A stretch of 7,406 nt of DNA from Cyclobacteriaceae bacterium (GTDB taxonomy: Bacteria; Bacteroidota; Bacteroidia; Cytophagales; Cyclobacteriaceae), in contig JAUUZS010000203.1 in NCBI GenBank assembly GCA_030589835.1, positions 1 to 7,406 of the forward strand. The letters run 5' to 3'. Every line of letters begins with the position of its first letter. Within the stretch, counting starts at the first letter, position 1. The position numbers and the translations under genes are program-made. The notes beneath the pieces were generated by a model, which did no database searches, was not told the origin of the DNA, and saw nothing but the letters and a program-made list of their open reading frames with translations. Below, one piece after another: positions 6,188-7,406 of this stretch.

Positions 6188-6288
6188 CGTCACTGCGAGA
6201 AAACGGAAAGCAATGGAGTTTTCGTTGCAGTATCCTCCATGGATTGAGATTGCGAAAAACTTTAGTGCTTAAAATTTTCGCAATGACG
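6188..6288. repeat. 101-bp palindromic repeat of the CGTCATTGCGA type
   Basis: The ends CGTCACTGCGAGAAAA (6188-6203) and TTTTCGCAATGACG (6275-6288) are imperfect reverse complements, and CGTCACTGCGA pairs with TCGCAATGACG with one mismatch. A nested pair, CAATGGAG (6211-6218) with CTCCATGGATTG (6235-6246), has a 2-nt bulge. GTCATTGCGA...GCAAT...ATTGC...TCGCAATGAC elements are widely dispersed non-coding repeats in many bacteria. This copy has the expected word order but is diverged. It has no ORF. Confidence 0.65.
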
Positions 6289-6312
6289 CAAAATATTGAT
6301 TTGGACAGGCTC

Positions 6313-6396
6313 TATTTAGGGTCTGTCTATAAAGTCAGAGTCTGATTCAGAATGCTAGAGATCAAGGTTTACACAGCTTGAAAAATGTGAGTTTAC
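6313..6396. repeat. Half-length copy of the 1560-1703 fold-back element
   Basis: Starting at TATTTAGGGTCTGTCTATAA, this segment matches the reverse complement of about 1624-1705. Shared blocks include GTCTATAAAGTCAGAGT, GAGATCAAGG and GAGTTTAC. I estimate roughly 75-80% identity by eye with a one-base gap. The match stops at GTTTAC (6391-6396), which corresponds to the edge of the central loop in the other copy. No second terminal repeat follows, so it is one arm only, either truncated or an ancestral monomer. Confidence 0.65.
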
Positions 6397-6414
6397 TAAT
6401 AAGTTGCACGGCGC

Positions 6415-6450
6415 AAAAAAAAGGACCCGGACGCGTTAACGACCGGGGCC
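6415..6450 (-). terminator. Strong intrinsic terminator for the minus-strand gene
   Basis: Read on the minus strand, GGCCCCGG (6450-6443) pairs with CCGGGTCC (6430-6423) with one mismatch across a 12-nt loop centred on CGTTAACG, which can add two more C-G pairs. It is followed at once by eight T residues (A-run 6415-6422 on the plus strand). This is a textbook GC-rich stem plus U-tract. It lies about 150 nt past the stop of the Ada-like protein gene and would end that transcript before it meets the phosphatase transcript. Confidence 0.85.
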
Positions 6451-6599
6451 ACAATAATTCGAGACTTTTAGAAAACGTGTCGCTTTATCTTGGTGCATAT
6501 TTGCTTTTCCTATCCAGTGTTTCTAAATCCTATAATCTTTTCTAAAACCAAAACCCTATAGCCAATTCAATTCGCTCGAATGATGAATGTACGAAAAAG

Positions 6600-7406
6600 T
6601 TATCTTTTATGAAAGCCGGGGAGGCATTTTTTACATCCATCATACTTCTTTTTTAAAGCATTTTGTAGAATGTAAAAGCCCTCCTGATGCGTTTCATAGG
6701 TATCATAAATCGAATCGCAGCCGGAACGGTGCACTTCCATGGTATTGGTATTCCCAATATATTTTGGTACAGGTTTTATTTGATTTTGCAGCTCTTTAAA
6801 TTGCAAAAAGGCGCCAACTACTGCTTCATGATTGGTGATCTGCAGTTTTCTTGCTTCGATGTTCAATTTCCAATCGATCATTTTAATATCCAGATCGAAT
6901 ATTGTAGGCGTGAGCACAATGGGCGGTATGGAATCGATAAGTTTCTTTTTCATACCGGTGACAATCTTATCCCGGATGAACTCCGGTAAACCTAAAAATG
7001 CACACGTATTATCCACATAATCAAAAATGTTTATATCCAAGTCTACTACTTCGCATTCCAGATGCTTTTCTTCATCATTTATCACAATTTTGCCAACTGC
7101 TTTTTTAAGTTTCAGGTTCTTGATTGGAACTCCAATATCAAAAACTTGAACCGTTTTCTTTGTCTTTGACAAAACGATGTCATCCTCCCAGGGAGTACAT
7201 TTATCAGGTATTGGTCCGGAGGTATCCAATTCTACAGTATATTCAAATGTAGTTTTCATCCTTAAGCGAATAAAAAGATCTACTCCCAGGTTGTAGATGG
7301 CAACTTTGTTTCCATTTTGCAGATCAAAGGTGGGTTTTGTTCGAAAATCAATATCCAAATCATATAGAAAATCAGCTCCCAAAAAATCTATGTTGGTTTC
7401 CAGAAA
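6600..7406 (-). CDS. Unknown protein with C-terminal Ada-like metal-binding module (5' partial)
   Basis: The frame is open through the right edge, so 268 residues are seen and the start lies outside the window. The TTG at 7380-7382 is probably internal, because the eight codons before it (FLETNIDF) continue the same kind of sequence. Residues about 1-205 are rich in alternating hydrophobic/charged strand patterns (DFLYDLDIDF, YNLGVDLFIRL, HLECEVVDLDINIFDYV), with a short amphipathic helical stretch (PEFIRDKIVTGMKKKLIDSI), and match no family I can name. The last 55 residues resemble the small metal-binding domain related to Ada: YIGNTNTMEVHRSGC (H226, C230), then YDGCKKCLPGF (C258, C261), giving a His-Cys-Cys-Cys site for zinc. 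No signal peptide can be judged. The downstream terminator at 6415-6450 suggests it is the last gene of its transcript. Confidence 0.75.
   Translation of the reverse strand, partial: FLETNIDFLGADFLYDLDIDFRTKPTFDLQNGNKVAIYNLGVDLFIRLRMKTTFEYTVELDTSGPIPDKCTPWEDDIVLSKTKKTVQVFDIGVPIKNLKLKKAVGKIVINDEEKHLECEVVDLDINIFDYVDNTCAFLGLPEFIRDKIVTGMKKKLIDSIPPIVLTPTIFDLDIKMIDWKLNIEARKLQITNHEAVVGAFLQFKELQNQIKPVPKYIGNTNTMEVHRSGCDSIYDTYETHQEGFYILQNALKKKYDGCKKCLPGFHKR

Larger units (their letters stand above)
6118..6599. other. Intergenic region between convergent genes
   Basis: No gene is seen. The region contains, in order, a weak AT-rich hairpin (6136-6161), a 101-bp palindromic repeat (6188-6288), a half copy of the fold-back element (6313-6396) and a strong minus-strand terminator (6415-6450). 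The last 149 nt (6451-6599) next to the minus-strand stop show no structure I can name and presumably form the 3' untranslated part of that gene's transcript. Confidence 0.6.

Noticed and set aside
7380..7382. TTG as the true start of the Ada-like protein
   Set aside because: The frame stays open to the edge with similar sequence before the TTG, so the gene most likely begins outside the window.
1..7406. CRISPR array, tRNA or rRNA genes, phage or defence genes
   Set aside because: No regularly spaced direct repeats, no tRNA-like cloverleaf or rRNA-like sequence, and no relevant protein motifs were seen on either strand.

Overview
The window looks like chromosomal DNA of a Bacteroidota member (Cytophagales-like or a related lineage). 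The reasons are AT-rich intergenic DNA, genes of moderate GC, start codons without clear Shine-Dalgarno sequences, an LSSC lipoprotein signal, a DUF1684 protein of the type common in that phylum, and intergenic DNA loaded with palindromic repeats. This placement is an inference from style, not from a marker gene.

Layout. Positions 1-190 hold no gene I can support, only an 18-bp palindrome. Positions 191-811 (minus strand) encode a membrane-anchored DUF1684 protein. Positions 812-1719 are a gene-poor stretch made largely of mobile or repetitive material: a degenerate palindromic repeat (874-947), a MITE-like element with perfect 14-bp ends and an 8-bp target duplication (985-1270) that carries an 88-bp palindrome, a possible gene remnant (1417-1559, minus), and a second fold-back element (1560-1703) ending 16 nt before the next start codon. 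Positions 1720-2997 (plus) encode a secreted metallophosphoesterase of the purple-acid-phosphatase type. Positions 2998-3579 hold a weak hairpin, a possible coding remnant and a REP-like inverted repeat (3231-3354). Positions 3580-6117 (plus) encode a large PhoD-like phosphatase lipoprotein with extra N-terminal domains. Positions 6118-6599 hold a 101-bp palindromic repeat, a half copy of the 1560-1703 element and a strong minus-strand terminator. Positions 6600-7406 (minus, 5' end outside the window) encode a protein of unknown function ending in an Ada-like metal-binding module.

How the genes relate. The two plus-strand genes encode unrelated exported metallophosphatases, one predicted to be released by signal peptidase I and one lipid-anchored. 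A shared role in taking phosphate from organic phosphoesters outside the cytoplasm is plausible. They are 582 nt apart with a repeat between them, so I do not call them an operon. The flanking minus-strand genes have no evident link to phosphate.

I see no evidence of a defence system, CRISPR array, prophage or biosynthetic cluster. The most distinctive content is the set of non-autonomous fold-back repeats, especially the pair formed by 1560-1703 and 6313-6396, and the fusion in the last gene.
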